A DNA stretch of 64,000 nt. It comes from Stieleria varia. GTDB lineage: Bacteria > Planctomycetota > Planctomycetia > Pirellulales > Pirellulaceae. Positions 63,933 through 64,000 of this stretch are shown piece after piece. The stretch is from assembly GCF_038443385.1 (NCBI RefSeq), contig NZ_CP151726.1:3906001-3970000 (forward strand), written 5' to 3'. The notes beneath the pieces are model-generated. The model searched no databases and was not told the DNA's origin. It saw only the letters and a program-made list of their open reading frames with translations. The first letter of the stretch is position 1; each line of letters opens with the position of its first letter. The position numbers were made by a program, and so were the translations under genes.

Positions 63933-64000
63933 TTGAGACCACGATGAGTTGATGGAACGACAAGCAAGGAAGCCCGCCACTGAGTGAACGGCTCGACACA

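Overview
The window looks like a chromosomal segment of a planctomycete close to Rhodopirellula and other Pirellulaceae. The signs are a PEP-CTERM exported protein, a large secreted protein with the planctomycete LEDRRLLA N-terminal motif and a dockerin-like C-terminus, a DUF1580 protein, and palindromic intergenic repeats containing GGCGCTAGCCGTGGG-type sequence. Identification is from sequence alone.

Layout. (1) 1-15.3 kb is mostly core chromosome: two exported proteins (minus strand), a phage tail-collar-domain protein, a four-unit ~205 bp tandem array of a dispersed hairpin element, rpmA, a membrane protein, a RarD-type transporter, an accD-protein kinase operon and a full pyruvate carboxylase. 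(2) 15.5-23.7 kb begins an accessory island at a tRNA-Ala(CGC) gene: a tyrosine recombinase reading away from the tRNA, then on the minus strand two small HTH/DUF1580 proteins, a single-chain type IIB topoisomerase (Topo VIII-like, GHKL ATPase fused to Spo11/TopoVIA) and, overlapping it by ATGA, a protein with what look like family-A DNA polymerase palm motifs. This resembles an integrated plasmid-like replicon. (3) 23.7-29.4 kb (minus strand) is a QatABCD anti-phage operon (ATPase, QatB, QueC-like QatC, TatD-like QatD), followed by a frameshifted alpha/beta hydrolase and an unknown gene. (4) 29.6-48.9 kb (plus strand) is a long, tightly packed defence operon: HTH regulator, an N6-adenine methyltransferase fused to a specificity-like segment and an AlbA_2 domain, HsdM, HsdS, GIY-YIG protein, AlbA_2/ATPase protein, DUF262-DUF1524 (GmrSD-like) protein, HsdR, YgjP-like metalloprotease, a 40-residue ORF, a 2-TM coiled-coil protein, a pRiA4b ORF-3 protein, an ImmA/IrrE-type protease and an unknown protein. 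(5) 49.0-64 kb holds a SABATH-like methyltransferase, a truncated NTPase, and a set of unusual genes: a membrane vWA/PKD protein, a large tubulin/FtsZ-like protein, a NACHT-like NTPase fused to a formylglycine-generating-enzyme (FGE) domain, and a small chaperone-like protein. An intact IS66-family element with an 8-bp target duplication sits between the tubulin-like and NTPase genes.

Most notable: the fused Topo VIII plus polymerase-palm pair, the methyltransferase-specificity-AlbA_2 fusion at the head of an enlarged type I restriction operon, and the tubulin-like/vWA/NTPase-FGE neighbourhood. These are inferred from motifs read by eye; no database or structure search was possible.
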